From: Bacilli bacterium
GTDB lineage: Bacteria; Bacillota_I; Bacilli_A; Izemoplasmatales; Hujiaoplasmataceae
Length of the DNA stretch: 42,249 nucleotides
NCBI GenBank assembly: GCA_016935815.1
Contig: JAFGQH010000062.1
Location: 1-42,249, forward strand
Direction: 5' to 3'
Every line of letters starts with the position of its first letter. Within the stretch, counting starts at the first letter, position 1. Below, one piece after another: positions 9,219 through 18,598 of this stretch. The notes beneath the pieces were generated by a model. The model did not search any database. It saw nothing but the letters and a program-made list of their open reading frames with translations, and had not been told where the DNA came from. The position numbers were made by a program, and so were the translations under genes.

Positions 9219-9971
9219 TTATAGATTCAATTCGATTTCGACTGGGCAGTGGTCGCTGCCTTCGATATCGTTGCGAAGTTCCACTTCTACGATTTTATCT
9301 TGTATGCGCTCTGAAATCACAAAGTAATCGATTCTCCATCCGGAATTATTCGCTCTGGCATCGAAGCGATACGACCACCAGGTGTATTTTATAGTATCCG
9401 GATACAACACCCGATAGGTATCAACGAATCCGGCGTCAAGCAACGCTTGGAATTTCGTTCTCTCTTCGATCGTAAATCCCGGATTCTTGATATTTGTTTT
9501 CGGATTTTTCAGATCGATTTCTTTATGTGCGACATTCAGATCTCCACACAATACCACAGGCTTCACTTGATCCAGTCGTGATAGATAATCTCTGAAATTG
9601 TCTTCAAACTCCATCCGGTAGTCCAACCTTGCGAGTTCTGGTTGTGCATTTGGAACATAGACATCGACAAAATAGAAATCATCGAATTCCAAAGTGATGA
9701 TTCTACCTTCATCGTTGTACCCCGCTCCATCAATGCCATACGTGACGTTGTTCGGTTCCTGTTTTGTCAATATCAAAGTTCCGGAATAGCCTTTCTTATC
9801 CGCTGAGTTCCAATATTCATGGTATCCGTTGATTTCAAATTCTTTTTGATCTTTCTGCATCTTCGTTTCCTGAATCGCAAAAATATCGGCACTGGACTCC
9901 TCCAAGTAATCAAAAAATCCTTTTTTTATCGCGGCTCTCAGTCCATTGACATTCCAAGTAACAAATTTCAT
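9219..9971 (-). CDS. xthA: Exodeoxyribonuclease III / AP endonuclease
   Basis: This 250-residue endonuclease/exonuclease/phosphatase-fold enzyme has all the ExoIII landmarks: WNVNGLRA at the N-terminus, QETKMQ with the metal-binding Glu, GDLNVAHKEIDL, TWWSYRFDAR with WRIDY, and SDHCPVEIE at the C-terminus. It cleaves DNA at abasic sites and trims 3' blocks in base excision repair. The ATG at 9971 follows AAGGATGG. It is the first gene of the six-gene minus-strand operon. Confidence 0.95.
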   Translation of the reverse strand: MKFVTWNVNGLRAAIKKGFFDYLEESSADIFAIQETKMQKDQKEFEINGYHEYWNSADKKGYSGTLILTKQEPNNVTYGIDGAGYNDEGRIITLEFDDFYFVDVYVPNAQPELARLDYRMEFEDNFRDYLSRLDQVKPVVLCGDLNVAHKEIDLKNPKTNIKNPGFTIEERTKFQALLDAGFVDTYRVLYPDTIKYTWWSYRFDARANNSGWRIDYFVISERIQDKIVEVELRNDIEGSDHCPVEIELNL

Positions 9972-10000
9972 AAAGCACCATCCTTCACTGTGTTTCTTTC

Positions 10001-10026
10001 ATTATAACATACTATAATATGTTATA
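10001..10026. promoter_or_regulatory. Inverted repeat in the xthA-guaD divergent region, with a probable xthA -10
   Basis: A 9-bp perfect inverted repeat, TATAACATA-6-TATGTTATA (10003-10026), overlaps a minus-strand TATAAT (10001-10006) that is the likely -10 of the xthA operon. No good -35 is seen at 17 bp. The location between divergent genes suggests an operator. Confidence 0.45.
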
Positions 10027-10057
10027 TCGATTGGAAAGACTATTTTTGGATAACCAT

Positions 10058-10086
10058 TTTACAAACACATGAAAAATCATTATAAT
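10058..10086 (+). promoter_or_regulatory. Sigma-A promoter of guaD
   Basis: TTTACA (10058-10063) and TATAAT (10081-10086) are separated by exactly 17 bp. They lie 28 bases before the ATG, and an AAGGAGAA ribosome site falls in between. Confidence 0.88.
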
Positions 10087-10114
10087 AGAGATACAAGTAA
10101 CCAAGGAGAATACT

Positions 10115-10597
10115 ATGAAACCAACCAACCATCATGATCTCATGGCCAAAGCGGTCGATCGTGCAAGAAGTACGATGAATCAGGATATCGGGGGTCCTTT
10201 CGGCGCCCTTGTGATCGACAAGGATAACAATATCCTTGCCGTCGCATCCAATTCTGTATTGAAAGATCACGACCCGACTGCACATGCAGAGATGAATGCC
10301 ATCCGTGAAGCCAGCAAAAAGCTCGGCACCCACGACTTGACAGGATGCACGTTGTATACGACATCCTACCCATGCCCGATGTGTCTTGGGGCAATCATCT
10401 GGTCCAATATCAAGAAAGTCTATTATGGCTGTACTGCGACAGACGCGGGTAACATCGGCTTTCGAGATGATTTCATCTATGATTTCATCAAAGACAACGC
10501 CAAAGATACTAATGTCCTCGATCTTGAGAATCAAGACAGAGATCACTGTTTGACTCTATTTGAAGAGTATCAGGAAAAAGAAAAAGAAATGTACTAA
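10115..10597 (+). CDS. guaD: Guanine deaminase (cytidine-deaminase-fold, GuaD type)
   Basis: This 160-residue zinc deaminase has the HAE motif (H57-A-E59, with E59 as proton shuttle) and PCPMC (C87, C90) as zinc ligands. The pattern GGPFGALV, DPTAHAE and the C-terminal GFRDDFIYDFI resembles the Bacillus GuaD branch rather than TadA or cytidine deaminase. It would convert guanine to xanthine and so feed the adjacent purine-degradation operon. It is monocistronic on the plus strand with its own consensus promoter and AAGGAG site, and ends in a strong triple terminator. A related nucleoside or ammeline-like substrate is the alternative. Confidence 0.85.
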   Translation: MKPTNHHDLMAKAVDRARSTMNQDIGGPFGALVIDKDNNILAVASNSVLKDHDPTAHAEMNAIREASKKLGTHDLTGCTLYTTSYPCPMCLGAIIWSNIKKVYYGCTATDAGNIGFRDDFIYDFIKDNAKDTNVLDLENQDRDHCLTLFEEYQEKEKEMY

Positions 10598-10601
10598 ATA
10601 G

Positions 10602-10683
10602 AAAACATCCTCAATCAGAGGATGTTTTTTCTTTATCCTTATCAGAGGATGTTTTTCTTTATCCTCATCAGAGGATGTTTTTT
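10602..10683. terminator. Three tandem terminator hairpins between guaD and the purine operon
   Basis: Hairpin 1 is AAAACATCCTC-aatca-GAGGATGTTTT plus a T run. Two further copies of a ~26-bp unit (GAGGATG, a T run, CTTTATCC, a short loop) make hairpins 2 (ATCCT/AGGAT) and 3 (ATCCTC/GAGGAT), each followed by T's. The set serves guaD on the plus strand and the converging minus-strand operon that ends at 10684. Confidence 0.85.
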
Positions 10684-11217
10684 TTATTGCAATCGAATAT
10701 GATCGCGCTCGATATAGGTCAATATACCTTCTACTCTTGTGGATTCCATCAGCGAGATACGGTCTGCTTGAATCGTCAGTGGTTTGACTTGGATTCTCTC
10801 CAAATCCTGATCTGCAATCAAAGATACTTGTCTTCCAAGTGTGATATGAGGAGTATATTTGGATGTGGGTATCGATAATCCTAGTTCTCTTAGTTTGATC
10901 ACGACCTGGTTGTATAAACTTTGAAGAGTATAGTTGTTCTTGACTCCTAAATAGACAATTTTCTTTGGTTTGTTTTTTTGAAACATACCAATATGACTTG
11001 TTTCGTATGAAAATGGTTTGATGATGATCTCCGAACATTTCTCTTTGATTCTCTGATACATCTCTTTGCTGGTTTCCCCGAGATAGAGTACCGTCAAATG
11101 CAAGTTGTCATAATCGGTGAAGTTTCCATCCTCACTGATTTCTTCCACTTCTTCTAAAACATCATAAATGGTGTCCTTGATTTCATAGGGAAACAAGAGC
11201 GCGATAAACAGTCTCAT
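10684..11217 (-). CDS. thpR: RNA 2',3'-cyclic phosphodiesterase (ThpR / LigT family)
   Basis: The 177-residue protein has the two H-x-T motifs of the 2H phosphoesterase family, HLT at residues 40-42 and HIT at 124-126, inside the expected NLHLTVLYLG and YTPHITLGR contexts. The family opens 2',3'-cyclic phosphates on RNA ends. It is the last gene of the long minus-strand operon, four bases after ygeW, and no clear promoter or strong ribosome site lies in between. Its role relative to purine breakdown is not obvious, and it may simply be a passenger. Confidence 0.85.
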   Translation of the reverse strand: MRLFIALLFPYEIKDTIYDVLEEVEEISEDGNFTDYDNLHLTVLYLGETSKEMYQRIKEKCSEIIIKPFSYETSHIGMFQKNKPKKIVYLGVKNNYTLQSLYNQVVIKLRELGLSIPTSKYTPHITLGRQVSLIADQDLERIQVKPLTIQADRISLMESTRVEGILTYIERDHIRLQ

Positions 11218-11221
11218 GGAA

Positions 11222-12205
11222 TTATTTGTTACCCATAGTCATTGCCATAACTGCTTTGGCAGTATGAAGACGATTTTCAGCTTCTTGATAAACGATGGAA
11301 TGAGGTCCATCGATAACAGAATCTTCCACTTCATTGCCGCGGTCAGCTGGTAACGCATGCATGTATTTGACTTCCGGACTTCCAAGCGCAATCATCTCTT
11401 CGGTGCACTTCCATCCACGATAGGATTCCAATAAATCGTCGACGACTGCATCACTTTGATTGTTGACCCAGGAACCCCAGTTCTTAGGAATCACGACATC
11501 TGCGCCTTGGAATGCTTCTTTCATATCATGAGTGATCCGGAAGGTTCCTCCACCATCCAGCGCGTTTTGTTTTGCTTGTTCGATTGCCCAGTCAGGAAGA
11601 TCGTATCCTTCCGGATATGCTAAAGTGACATCCATTGCATATCTAGGGAACAACAAGATTTGCGTCAGCGGCACGGAAATCGGTTTTTTATGAGATGTGG
11701 CATATGCCCAAATGATTGAGACCTTGATGTGTTTCTTTTCACCGAATACTTCTTGGATTGTCATCAAATCGGCTAATCCTTGCATCGGATGATACAAGTC
11801 GTCTTGCAGACTCATGACCGGAACCGTTGAATGTTCCGCCATCTCTCTCAAATACTTGTTCCCAACACCCCAGAAGCAATTTCTGCAGGCAATACCATGC
11901 CCATAACTGGAAAGGATTGTAGCTGTATCTTTGGCGCTTTCCCCATGTGATATCTGCATTTTGGATGTGTCTAGAAATGTGGCATGTCCACCTAATTGAG
12001 CCAATCCGGCTTCCATGGAGTTTCTGGTTCTTGTACTTTGTTCGAAGAACATCAAGAATGCGGTTTTGTTCTTCAAATAAGTCGTGTCTTTGTTGCTATA
12101 GAATTCTTCTTTCAATTGCTTGGATACATCTAACAATGTATCGATTTGTTCTTTGCTCCACTCTTGAAGAGTGATAAAATGTTTTCCTTTGAATAATGGT
12201 TTCAT
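11222..12205 (-). CDS. ygeW: YgeW-type knotted carbamoyltransferase
   Basis: This 327-residue aspartate/ornithine carbamoyltransferase-fold protein has the carbamoyl-phosphate loop STRTRN, HPMQGLADLMT (usually HPTQ) and HALP (usually HCLP). It also carries the YgeW-type stretch SIIWAYATSHKKPISVP and the later VTLAYPEGYDLP typical of knotted transcarbamylases. It seems shorter at the N-terminus than E. coli YgeW, which is about 396 residues. YgeW is an orphan transcarbamylase tied to purine catabolism. A phosphorolytic role releasing carbamoyl phosphate from a ureido compound, and so yielding ATP, is the favoured idea but is inference here. GGAGA precedes the ATG. It lies 9 bases after ygeY. 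Confidence 0.88.
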   Translation of the reverse strand: MKPLFKGKHFITLQEWSKEQIDTLLDVSKQLKEEFYSNKDTTYLKNKTAFLMFFEQSTRTRNSMEAGLAQLGGHATFLDTSKMQISHGESAKDTATILSSYGHGIACRNCFWGVGNKYLREMAEHSTVPVMSLQDDLYHPMQGLADLMTIQEVFGEKKHIKVSIIWAYATSHKKPISVPLTQILLFPRYAMDVTLAYPEGYDLPDWAIEQAKQNALDGGGTFRITHDMKEAFQGADVVIPKNWGSWVNNQSDAVVDDLLESYRGWKCTEEMIALGSPEVKYMHALPADRGNEVEDSVIDGPHSIVYQEAENRLHTAKAVMAMTMGNK

Positions 12206-12214
12206 ATTTGTCTC

Positions 12215-13423
12215 CTATTTGATGTTTTCAACATACACGGAAGGGATTGCTGCGTACATCGCACATGCCTTCACGAGATGATCTTTGAATGTTTTTTCAT
12301 TTGGTGCGTGAGCTTCCTCTTCTGCTCCTGGACCAAATCCGATGCAAGGAATGTTATAACGTCCCATGATCGATACTGCATTGGTTGAAAAAGTCCATTT
12401 GTCTACGATAGGCTTTTCTGCAAACAACTCCTGATAACTCTTGACTGTGGATTGACATACCACATGATCTTCTGGTAAAACCCAAGTAGGGAAGTAGGAT
12501 TTCGTCGGATAGACTAGTCCTGTATAGGACGGACGACTGTACTCATACATCTCAACCGTAGCGTTGGCCGCTTTTACCGATGGAAGGTCTTCAATTTCTT
12601 TTAACGCTGACAGATAGGTTTCTCCATCTGTCAAACGTCTGTCAATGGAAATGCTGCAACCATCTGCGACTGCACATCTCGATGGTGAAGAGTAAAAGAC
12701 TTCGCTGACTGTCAATGTTCCTTTCCCTAAGAAATCATTATCGAGAAGGTTTTTATGCAATTCTTGAAGTTCCAATAAAATCGGAGCCATTTTATAGATT
12801 GCATTATCTCCTCGTTCTGGGGCAGATCCATGACAGGAGATTCCTCCGGTAGAAACTTTGATTTCCATACGGCCGCGGTGGCCCCTGTATATTCTACATG
12901 ATGTCGGTTCCGTGATAACCACGAATTCCGGTTTGATCTTATCTTCTTCAATGATGTATTGCCAGCACAATCCGTCACAATCTTCTTCTTGTACGGTTCC
13001 GGTGATTAATAAAGTATAATCATTCTCCAAACCAAGTTCTTTGATGATTTTACCTGCGTATACCATAGAAGCCATTCCGCCTTCTTGATCGCTACCACCT
13101 CTACCGAAGATTTGGTTTTCATCTTCATATCCTAGATATGGATCATACTTCCAATTCTTAATCTCTCCGATTCCTACAGTATCGATATGAGCATCCATCG
13201 CAATCAAATGAGAACCATGTCCGATGCGTCCGATAATATTCCCCATTGGATCAATGGTGATTTCATCGAAACCGACTTTTTCCATTTCTTCCTTGATGCG
13301 TTGAATGACTTCCTTCTCCTGACAGCTTTCGCTAGGAATCGCAATCATATCACGAAGAAACTTTGTCATATCCTGTTTGTATTCATTGGCTTTTGCCAAA
13401 ATGGTTTTAAAATCGATATTCAT
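12215..13423 (-). CDS. ygeY: YgeY-family M20 metallohydrolase
   Basis: The 402-residue protein has the M20/ArgE dinuclear zinc pattern: [21 protein letters not shown] and QEEDCDG, then a [10 protein letters not shown] lid-domain segment and a C-terminal HAPNE histidine. The domain order is catalytic, dimerisation, catalytic. YgeY proteins are found next to ygeW and selenium-dependent molybdenum hydroxylases, and probably deacylate or decarbamoylate a product of purine ring opening. GAGGAA precedes the ATG. There are two bases between it and the upstream PLP-enzyme gene. Confidence 0.9.
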   Translation of the reverse strand: MNIDFKTILAKANEYKQDMTKFLRDMIAIPSESCQEKEVIQRIKEEMEKVGFDEITIDPMGNIIGRIGHGSHLIAMDAHIDTVGIGEIKNWKYDPYLGYEDENQIFGRGGSDQEGGMASMVYAGKIIKELGLENDYTLLITGTVQEEDCDGLCWQYIIEEDKIKPEFVVITEPTSCRIYRGHRGRMEIKVSTGGISCHGSAPERGDNAIYKMAPILLELQELHKNLLDNDFLGKGTLTVSEVFYSSPSRCAVADGCSISIDRRLTDGETYLSALKEIEDLPSVKAANATVEMYEYSRPSYTGLVYPTKSYFPTWVLPEDHVVCQSTVKSYQELFAEKPIVDKWTFSTNAVSIMGRYNIPCIGFGPGAEEEAHAPNEKTFKDHLVKACAMYAAIPSVYVENIK

Positions 13424-13425
13424 GA

Positions 13426-14784
13426 TTATTCCTCGCGATATTTCTTGATCAATTCATCATAATGATGAATTTTTTCATATTCATTGTCCCAAAAATCCAT
13501 GGTTTTCATAGAATCCAAATATGCTTTGGAATATCCGAATTTCAACCAGTCTTTTTCTTTTTGGGCAAACAGTTTTTCTTTTTGAGTTTCGGAACGATAA
13601 TCGGCGATATCTTCGATTCCGACTTTATGGAACACGTCTTTGAACCATCTTCTCAATACGAAGTCTTCGGTTTCCAAATATCTTCGTTCCATATCTTGAA
13701 TCACGGAATCATAGCGGTCGAATCCATCGGTAGCGATGGTCACAACATTGTCATCTGGACCTAGTCTCAAATATTTAGCCATTTTGATGGCTCCTTGGAT
13801 ATTACAGATGGTAGAAACACCAAACAAATCCTTCATTCCTTCTGCCACATCTCTTGGGATACCATTCTCTACCAAAACATCGGTTCCGTCATGAATGACT
13901 TTCAATCCTCTGACGGAATCTTCGTCTTTGATAAGAGTCACATAATCCGTGTTCAAAACGTTGTGGATCAACGTACACATTTTGTCTCCAATACCTTCAA
14001 TGCGATGTTGACCTCTTCCACCGTTGGTCAAGGTGCTGCATTCGTACGGTTCCAAAGCAACGATTTTCGCTTCCGGGAATGCTTTCTTGATTTGGTCTCC
14101 GGCTCCCAATGTTCCGGCGGATCCAGGTGCGGATACGAAAGCCGCTACACGACTGTTACCGATTCCCTGGACTGCTTCGATACAGGATGTTCCTGTTACA
14201 TGGCGGTGGAAACGATAGTTTGGCAGCAACTCAAATTGTGCCAAGGAACGGTTTTTTGGATCTTCTTTCAGTTCGAATGTGCGTTCCAATGTCAAAATCA
14301 CATCGGATTCGGTTCCTGGGGTCAAATCCAGTTTCGCTCCATATCTTTGAATGCGTTCGTAACGTTCTTTGCTCATGTTGTCCGGCATGATGACGATTGC
14401 ATCGTATTTCATCAGATTACAGATATAGGATACACCAATACCGAAATTACCGGTGGATGGTCCTAGAATTGTGTGTTGTCCGGGCACGATGGTTTGATCC
14501 ACGCATCCTTCGATTAAAGTGGAATACGCTGGACCGACTTTATGGGATCCGGATGGAAAATACTTTCCGAGCAAAACGACGATATTGCATTCGACTCCCG
14601 TCAACTCTTTCGGTAATACGATTTTGTTCACCTTGTTGGATTCGTCTTTCCAAGTGATGTTGAACAGGTTGATCGGATCGAGTTCGTCCGACTTTGCTTT
14701 TAGCGCTTTGGCTCTGATGCTTGGATCTACAATACTTGGATGTAACATTTCCTCGTATGTAGGTCCGAATGGAATTTTACTCAT
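13426..14784 (-). CDS. Fold-type II PLP-dependent lyase-like enzyme
   Basis: This 452-residue protein belongs to the cysteine-synthase/tryptophan-synthase-beta superfamily. The Schiff-base lysine is in [12 protein letters not shown] (about residue 82), substrate loop [10 protein letters not shown] follows, and a glycine-rich phosphate loop GSAGTLGAG comes later. A C-terminal extension of about 90 residues is unusual. It does not carry the canonical YgeX lysine context, but it occupies the ygeX position next to ygeY and ygeW. I infer an elimination reaction on a 2,3-diaminopropionate- or ureido-type intermediate. The ATG at 14784 (not 14802) has AAGGAGAC eight bases upstream and overlaps the preceding gene by 8 bp. 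Confidence 0.78.
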   Translation of the reverse strand: MSKIPFGPTYEEMLHPSIVDPSIRAKALKAKSDELDPINLFNITWKDESNKVNKIVLPKELTGVECNIVVLLGKYFPSGSHKVGPAYSTLIEGCVDQTIVPGQHTILGPSTGNFGIGVSYICNLMKYDAIVIMPDNMSKERYERIQRYGAKLDLTPGTESDVILTLERTFELKEDPKNRSLAQFELLPNYRFHRHVTGTSCIEAVQGIGNSRVAAFVSAPGSAGTLGAGDQIKKAFPEAKIVALEPYECSTLTNGGRGQHRIEGIGDKMCTLIHNVLNTDYVTLIKDEDSVRGLKVIHDGTDVLVENGIPRDVAEGMKDLFGVSTICNIQGAIKMAKYLRLGPDDNVVTIATDGFDRYDSVIQDMERRYLETEDFVLRRWFKDVFHKVGIEDIADYRSETQKEKLFAQKEKDWLKFGYSKAYLDSMKTMDFWDNEYEKIHHYDELIKKYREE

Positions 14785-16033
14785 GATGTTTGTCTCCTTC
14801 ATTCTCTTTCATATACTCTATCAATTGTTTCAGATCAGGTTTGAGTTCCACCCAATCTTTGATTGTCTTCATTGCGGATGCTTGATCCTTGAGTCCGTTC
14901 CCGGTAATGATGATCGTAACGGATTCTTTGTCTTTGATGATGTTTTCTTTTCTTGCTTTGATGTAGCCTGATACCGATGCAGCGGCTGCTGGTTCGGCAA
15001 AGATTCCTTCCGAGGAAGCGAGTTCTTTCATCGCATCCAAGATGGAATTGTCTGATACTTTAAGATAAGTTCCCTTGGATTTGCGAATGGCATTCATGCC
15101 TTTGACCGGGTTTCTTGGGATACCGACGGCGATACTGTCCGCAATCGTATTCTCCTCCGCTTCTTCCAGCGCGTGATGATCACAGAATGCATCTACAAAA
15201 GGACTACACCCTTCACTTTGGATTCCCAGGATTTTTGGGATACGAGCAATCATTCCGACTTTATATAAGTCATAGAACCCTTTATACACTCCCCCGACGG
15301 TACAACCGTCTCCAACTGATACGATGACCCAGTCGGTTGGTTTGAATTCGAGTTGTTCGGCAATCTCCAACGCCACTGTTTTCTTGCCTTCGACCAAATG
15401 TGGATTGATTGCGGCATTGCGATTGTACCAACCATAATGGTCAATAGCGGCTTTACTGAGGTTGAATGTGGCTTTGTAATCCCCCTTGACTTTGATCAAG
15501 GTTGCGCCATACATCTTCAATTGCAACAGCTTACCAAGCGGTGCTCTTTCAGGAACAAATATCACTGTCTTTAATCCCATTTTAGCGGCGTTTCCCGCAA
15601 GACTGGAAGCGGCATTTCCGGTAGAAGAACAGGAGATTGTTTCCAATCCAAGTTCTTTCGCTTTTACACAGGCGATAATGCTCGCTCTGTCTTTCAGTGA
15701 TTGCGTTGGATTCAATCCGTCATCTTTGATATATAGTTGGTTCGTCTTATATTTCTTACCAAGATTCTTGGCAAGATATAGTGGAGTCCATCCGACACTT
15801 AAGGTTTCATTGGTGTAAGTCTTTTCGACTGTCAGGAATGGCAGATATCTCCAAATGTTCTGTTGTCTATTGTTTTGAAAGTACTCTTTGTTCACGACCT
15901 TCTTGATTTCATCATAATCGAATTCGATATCCAAGATACCGGATTCACCACAAGTCGGACAAGTCATCAAGTCGAGATCTTTATGATAGGCTTGGCCACA
16001 CAAAGTGCAGCGGTATTGTTTGATGTATGTCAT
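14777..16033 (-). CDS. Threonine-synthase-like PLP enzyme with N-terminal zinc ribbon
   Basis: The 418-residue fold-type II PLP enzyme starts with a CxxC...CxxC zinc ribbon (C9, C12, C25, C28). The Schiff-base lysine is in NPTQSLKDRAS (K114) and the substrate loop is SSTGNAASSLAG. This is the architecture of archaeal-type threonine synthases. No homoserine kinase or other threonine gene is nearby, and it sits between ade and a second PLP enzyme with a 4-bp ATGA overlap to ade. A role in the purine pathway, such as eliminating ammonia or a ureido group, is more likely than threonine synthesis. The chemistry itself is inferred. Confidence 0.8.
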   Translation of the reverse strand: MTYIKQYRCTLCGQAYHKDLDLMTCPTCGESGILDIEFDYDEIKKVVNKEYFQNNRQQNIWRYLPFLTVEKTYTNETLSVGWTPLYLAKNLGKKYKTNQLYIKDDGLNPTQSLKDRASIIACVKAKELGLETISCSSTGNAASSLAGNAAKMGLKTVIFVPERAPLGKLLQLKMYGATLIKVKGDYKATFNLSKAAIDHYGWYNRNAAINPHLVEGKKTVALEIAEQLEFKPTDWVIVSVGDGCTVGGVYKGFYDLYKVGMIARIPKILGIQSEGCSPFVDAFCDHHALEEAEENTIADSIAVGIPRNPVKGMNAIRKSKGTYLKVSDNSILDAMKELASSEGIFAEPAAAASVSGYIKARKENIIKDKESVTIIITGNGLKDQASAMKTIKDWVELKPDLKQLIEYMKENEGDKHHE

Positions 16034-17748
16034 TGATCCTCACCCGCTTCCAGGGGAATCAGTTTGAAGCGTCTGACATCAAACAATCCTTTGTCCGTGC
16101 ATTTCAAATCGGGGATGACAGGCAAAGATAAAAAGGCGAGAACTAAGAATGGATCATCGATCTCTTTGGCAACCCCAAGCTGTCTTGCTCGTTTTTCCAT
16201 ATGTTCCAATTTCTCTTTGACAAATTCTCCGGATTTGTCGGTCATCAGACCGGCAACTTCCAAAGGCAGTGCATCATAGACTTTGCCTTGCTCGACCAAA
16301 ACGATTCCGCCATTGATTTCTTTGATCGCTTTCAAGGCAACTCTGATATCCATCTCATTATCACCCACTACGATTACGTTATGTGAATCATGCGCAACAC
16401 TGAGTGCGATGGCAGCGTGCTTCAATCCATACCCCGATAACAATGCTTTGCCGATATTACCGGTATTGTGATGTCGTTCGACCACAAAGAGTTTCAATAA
16501 ATCTCTGTTTTCATCCAAGATCACATCTCCGTCAACAAGCGTAACTTGTTCGACGTGTCGTCTTGTGGTGACATTGTTTTTGACCAATTGGATGACATTC
16601 ACAAAACCACTTTTCAAATGATATTTGTACTCGAAGTCGTCCGGATTGAAATGAATCGTATTGTGAACCAAAGCATTATCGATTTTCTTTGCTTCAAACA
16701 ACGGTTGATGATCTTTCGCTACGAGTTTGCCTTTTTTGTATACGAATTCCGGGTCAATATGGAAGAGATCTTTGAACAACACAAAATCGGCATAGTATCC
16801 AGGTGCGATGGCGCCATGTTGCCGCAATCCATAACATTCTGCAACATTGATGGTTGCCATCTGAATCGCAGAGATCGGATCCAGCCCTTCCTTGATGGCG
16901 ATATTGATATTGTTGTTGATGTGTCCAACCGAAAGAATATCCGATGGATGCAAGTCATCGCTGCAGAATAACAGGCGATGCAAATAGGCGTCTCTCACTC
17001 CCGGTAGGAGATCCAGAACGTTTCTGGTTTGCGATCCTTCCCGTAAATGAATGTACATCCCGCGTTTGATCTTGTCGACCAATTCTTCTGCATGCGTACA
17101 TTCATGATCGGTCTTGACTCCGGCTAAAACATATGCATTCAAATCATTACCAAATACCGATGGAGCGTGTCCATCGATAAATCGATCACTGTACGCATCC
17201 AGTTTGTTATGAACTTCCGTATCACCATTGATGACTCCCGGATAATTCATCATTTCCCCTAATCCAAGCACGGTAGGATAGTCTTTCATTTCTTTGATTT
17301 CTTGGGATCCAAGCGTCGCTCCGCTGGTTTCAAAATTCGTTGCCGGAACACAGGATGGAATCATCATGAAGACATCTAATGGGACTTCTTTGGCTGATGC
17401 TATCATATACTCAATTCCTGTCTTACCGCAAACATTGGCGATTTCATGGCTATCGGCGATGACTGTGGTTGTCCCATTTGGCATGACTAGTCTGGCATAT
17501 TCGCCTGGAGTAGTCATGGAGGATTCGATATGAACATGTCCGTCCAAAAATCCGGGTGATACATAATAGTCTTTACAATCGACTTCTTGTTTTCCTTTGT
17601 AATTTCCCGTACCTAAAATGATGCCATTTGCAATGGCAATATCTTCGGTTTCAATCGTTTTGGTAAATACGTTGATTACTTTGCAGTTCTTAAGAACCAG
17701 ATCGGCAGGTGTTTCTCCTCTTGCTTGTTTGATTAAATCCCGATTCAA
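16030..17748 (-). CDS. ade: Adenine deaminase
   Basis: This 572-residue amidohydrolase is full length for bacterial adenine deaminase. The N-terminal metal motif is GHVHIES, followed by DSHEIANVCG, then CSDDLHP with the catalytic Asp. The C-terminal domain has SGYGLKHAAIALSVAHDSHN and ends in the ADE-type PVIPDLKCTDKGLFDV segment. It converts adenine to hypoxanthine, the entry of adenine into the hydroxylase pathway. The start codon is TTG at 17748, five bases after AGGAGT, which overlaps the stop of the preceding gene. Confidence 0.95.
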   Translation of the reverse strand: MNRDLIKQARGETPADLVLKNCKVINVFTKTIETEDIAIANGIILGTGNYKGKQEVDCKDYYVSPGFLDGHVHIESSMTTPGEYARLVMPNGTTTVIADSHEIANVCGKTGIEYMIASAKEVPLDVFMMIPSCVPATNFETSGATLGSQEIKEMKDYPTVLGLGEMMNYPGVINGDTEVHNKLDAYSDRFIDGHAPSVFGNDLNAYVLAGVKTDHECTHAEELVDKIKRGMYIHLREGSQTRNVLDLLPGVRDAYLHRLLFCSDDLHPSDILSVGHINNNINIAIKEGLDPISAIQMATINVAECYGLRQHGAIAPGYYADFVLFKDLFHIDPEFVYKKGKLVAKDHQPLFEAKKIDNALVHNTIHFNPDDFEYKYHLKSGFVNVIQLVKNNVTTRRHVEQVTLVDGDVILDENRDLLKLFVVERHHNTGNIGKALLSGYGLKHAAIALSVAHDSHNVIVVGDNEMDIRVALKAIKEINGGIVLVEQGKVYDALPLEVAGLMTDKSGEFVKEKLEHMEKRARQLGVAKEIDDPFLVLAFLSLPVIPDLKCTDKGLFDVRRFKLIPLEAGEDQ

Positions 17749-17758
17749 ACTATCACTC

Positions 17759-18598
17759 CTATAATGTGACTATAAAATCTCTCAGTAGATTCAGACTGAC
17801 TTGCTTCCGATATGCTTTATTCGATCTTTGATCATCGATTGGTCTGATAAAGTTCTGATAAGCACCCACGATATCATCGACGCTCTGTTTGAGTTCCTCT
17901 ACTGTTTTTGTAATGTAATTGCATTCGATTTCCGGATGGCGAACGACCGTAATATTGACCGAACCAAACGCAAAACGAAGATCGGTTATTTTATTGTCCT
18001 GAATGGTAATGGCCCCGGCAAAGGATAGTTTGCTGATGGCATCACTTCTTCTTGGTCCGACTTTTTTGAAAATCGCTTTGGTGAATTCAACCTTATCCAA
18101 GATGATCTTGGTAATCAATTCATTCGGTTTTAAGGCAATCTTTCTGACTCCCGTGATGAATTCTTTGATATCGACCGTCCGTGTTCCCTCAATCGATTGA
18201 ATTTCCAATGCAGCGTTCATCAAGTACAGCGGAACCAAAGAATCACCGGCAGGAGATGCATTGCCAATATTCCCACCCAAAGTACCCGAATGGCGAATTG
18301 CAGGAGATGCCATCTCGATGATGGTATCCTTCAGTAATTTAGGCGTTGCTGGATGTTCCAAGATTGATTCTAAAGGTTCACAAGCACCGATTCGAATGTA
18401 TTCGTCGTCTTCTGTAATCCCTTGAAGTTCTGGTATATTTGCAATATACAGGACATCTTGCTTGAAATCAATCGGCAAGGTTTTGAGATTATGATGTTGG
18501 ACCAACATATCGGTCCCACCGGCAACGATTCGCAAATTGTGCTCGTTCAATAATTCCAATGCTTCTTTGAGAGTGGTCGGTAAATATCCGTTTACCAT
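17759..18598 (-). CDS. xdhB: Molybdenum hydroxylase (XDH family) FAD subunit, complex A
   Basis: The 279-residue FAD subunit shows the two family loops: RIVAGGTDM near residue 24 and LGGNIGNASPAGDS near residue 104, which contact FAD, then the CO-dehydrogenase flavoprotein C-terminal domain. In the trimeric complex it passes electrons from the 2Fe-2S clusters to NAD or another acceptor. It overlaps the iron-sulfur subunit gene by 7 bp and precedes ade by 10 bp. The N-terminus is ATG with GGTGATGG upstream. Confidence 0.9.
   Translation of the reverse strand: MVNGYLPTTLKEALELLNEHNLRIVAGGTDMLVQHHNLKTLPIDFKQDVLYIANIPELQGITEDDEYIRIGACEPLESILEHPATPKLLKDTIIEMASPAIRHSGTLGGNIGNASPAGDSLVPLYLMNAALEIQSIEGTRTVDIKEFITGVRKIALKPNELITKIILDKVEFTKAIFKKVGPRRSDAISKLSFAGAITIQDNKITDLRFAFGSVNITVVRHPEIECNYITKTVEELKQSVDDIVGAYQNFIRPIDDQRSNKAYRKQVSLNLLRDFIVTL

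Noticed and set aside
10556-11038. Minus-strand ORF of 160 residues over the guaD end and thpR
   Set aside because: Low-complexity Lys/Phe tail comes from the terminator repeats, and it overlaps thpR in another frame. No family features.
13795-14466. 223-residue plus-strand ORF
   Set aside because: Antisense shadow of the PLP-enzyme gene, with no start signal or recognisable features.
14777-16033. True threonine synthase
   Set aside because: The architecture fits, but no other threonine gene is nearby and it is embedded and coupled in a purine operon, so the biosynthetic label was not used.
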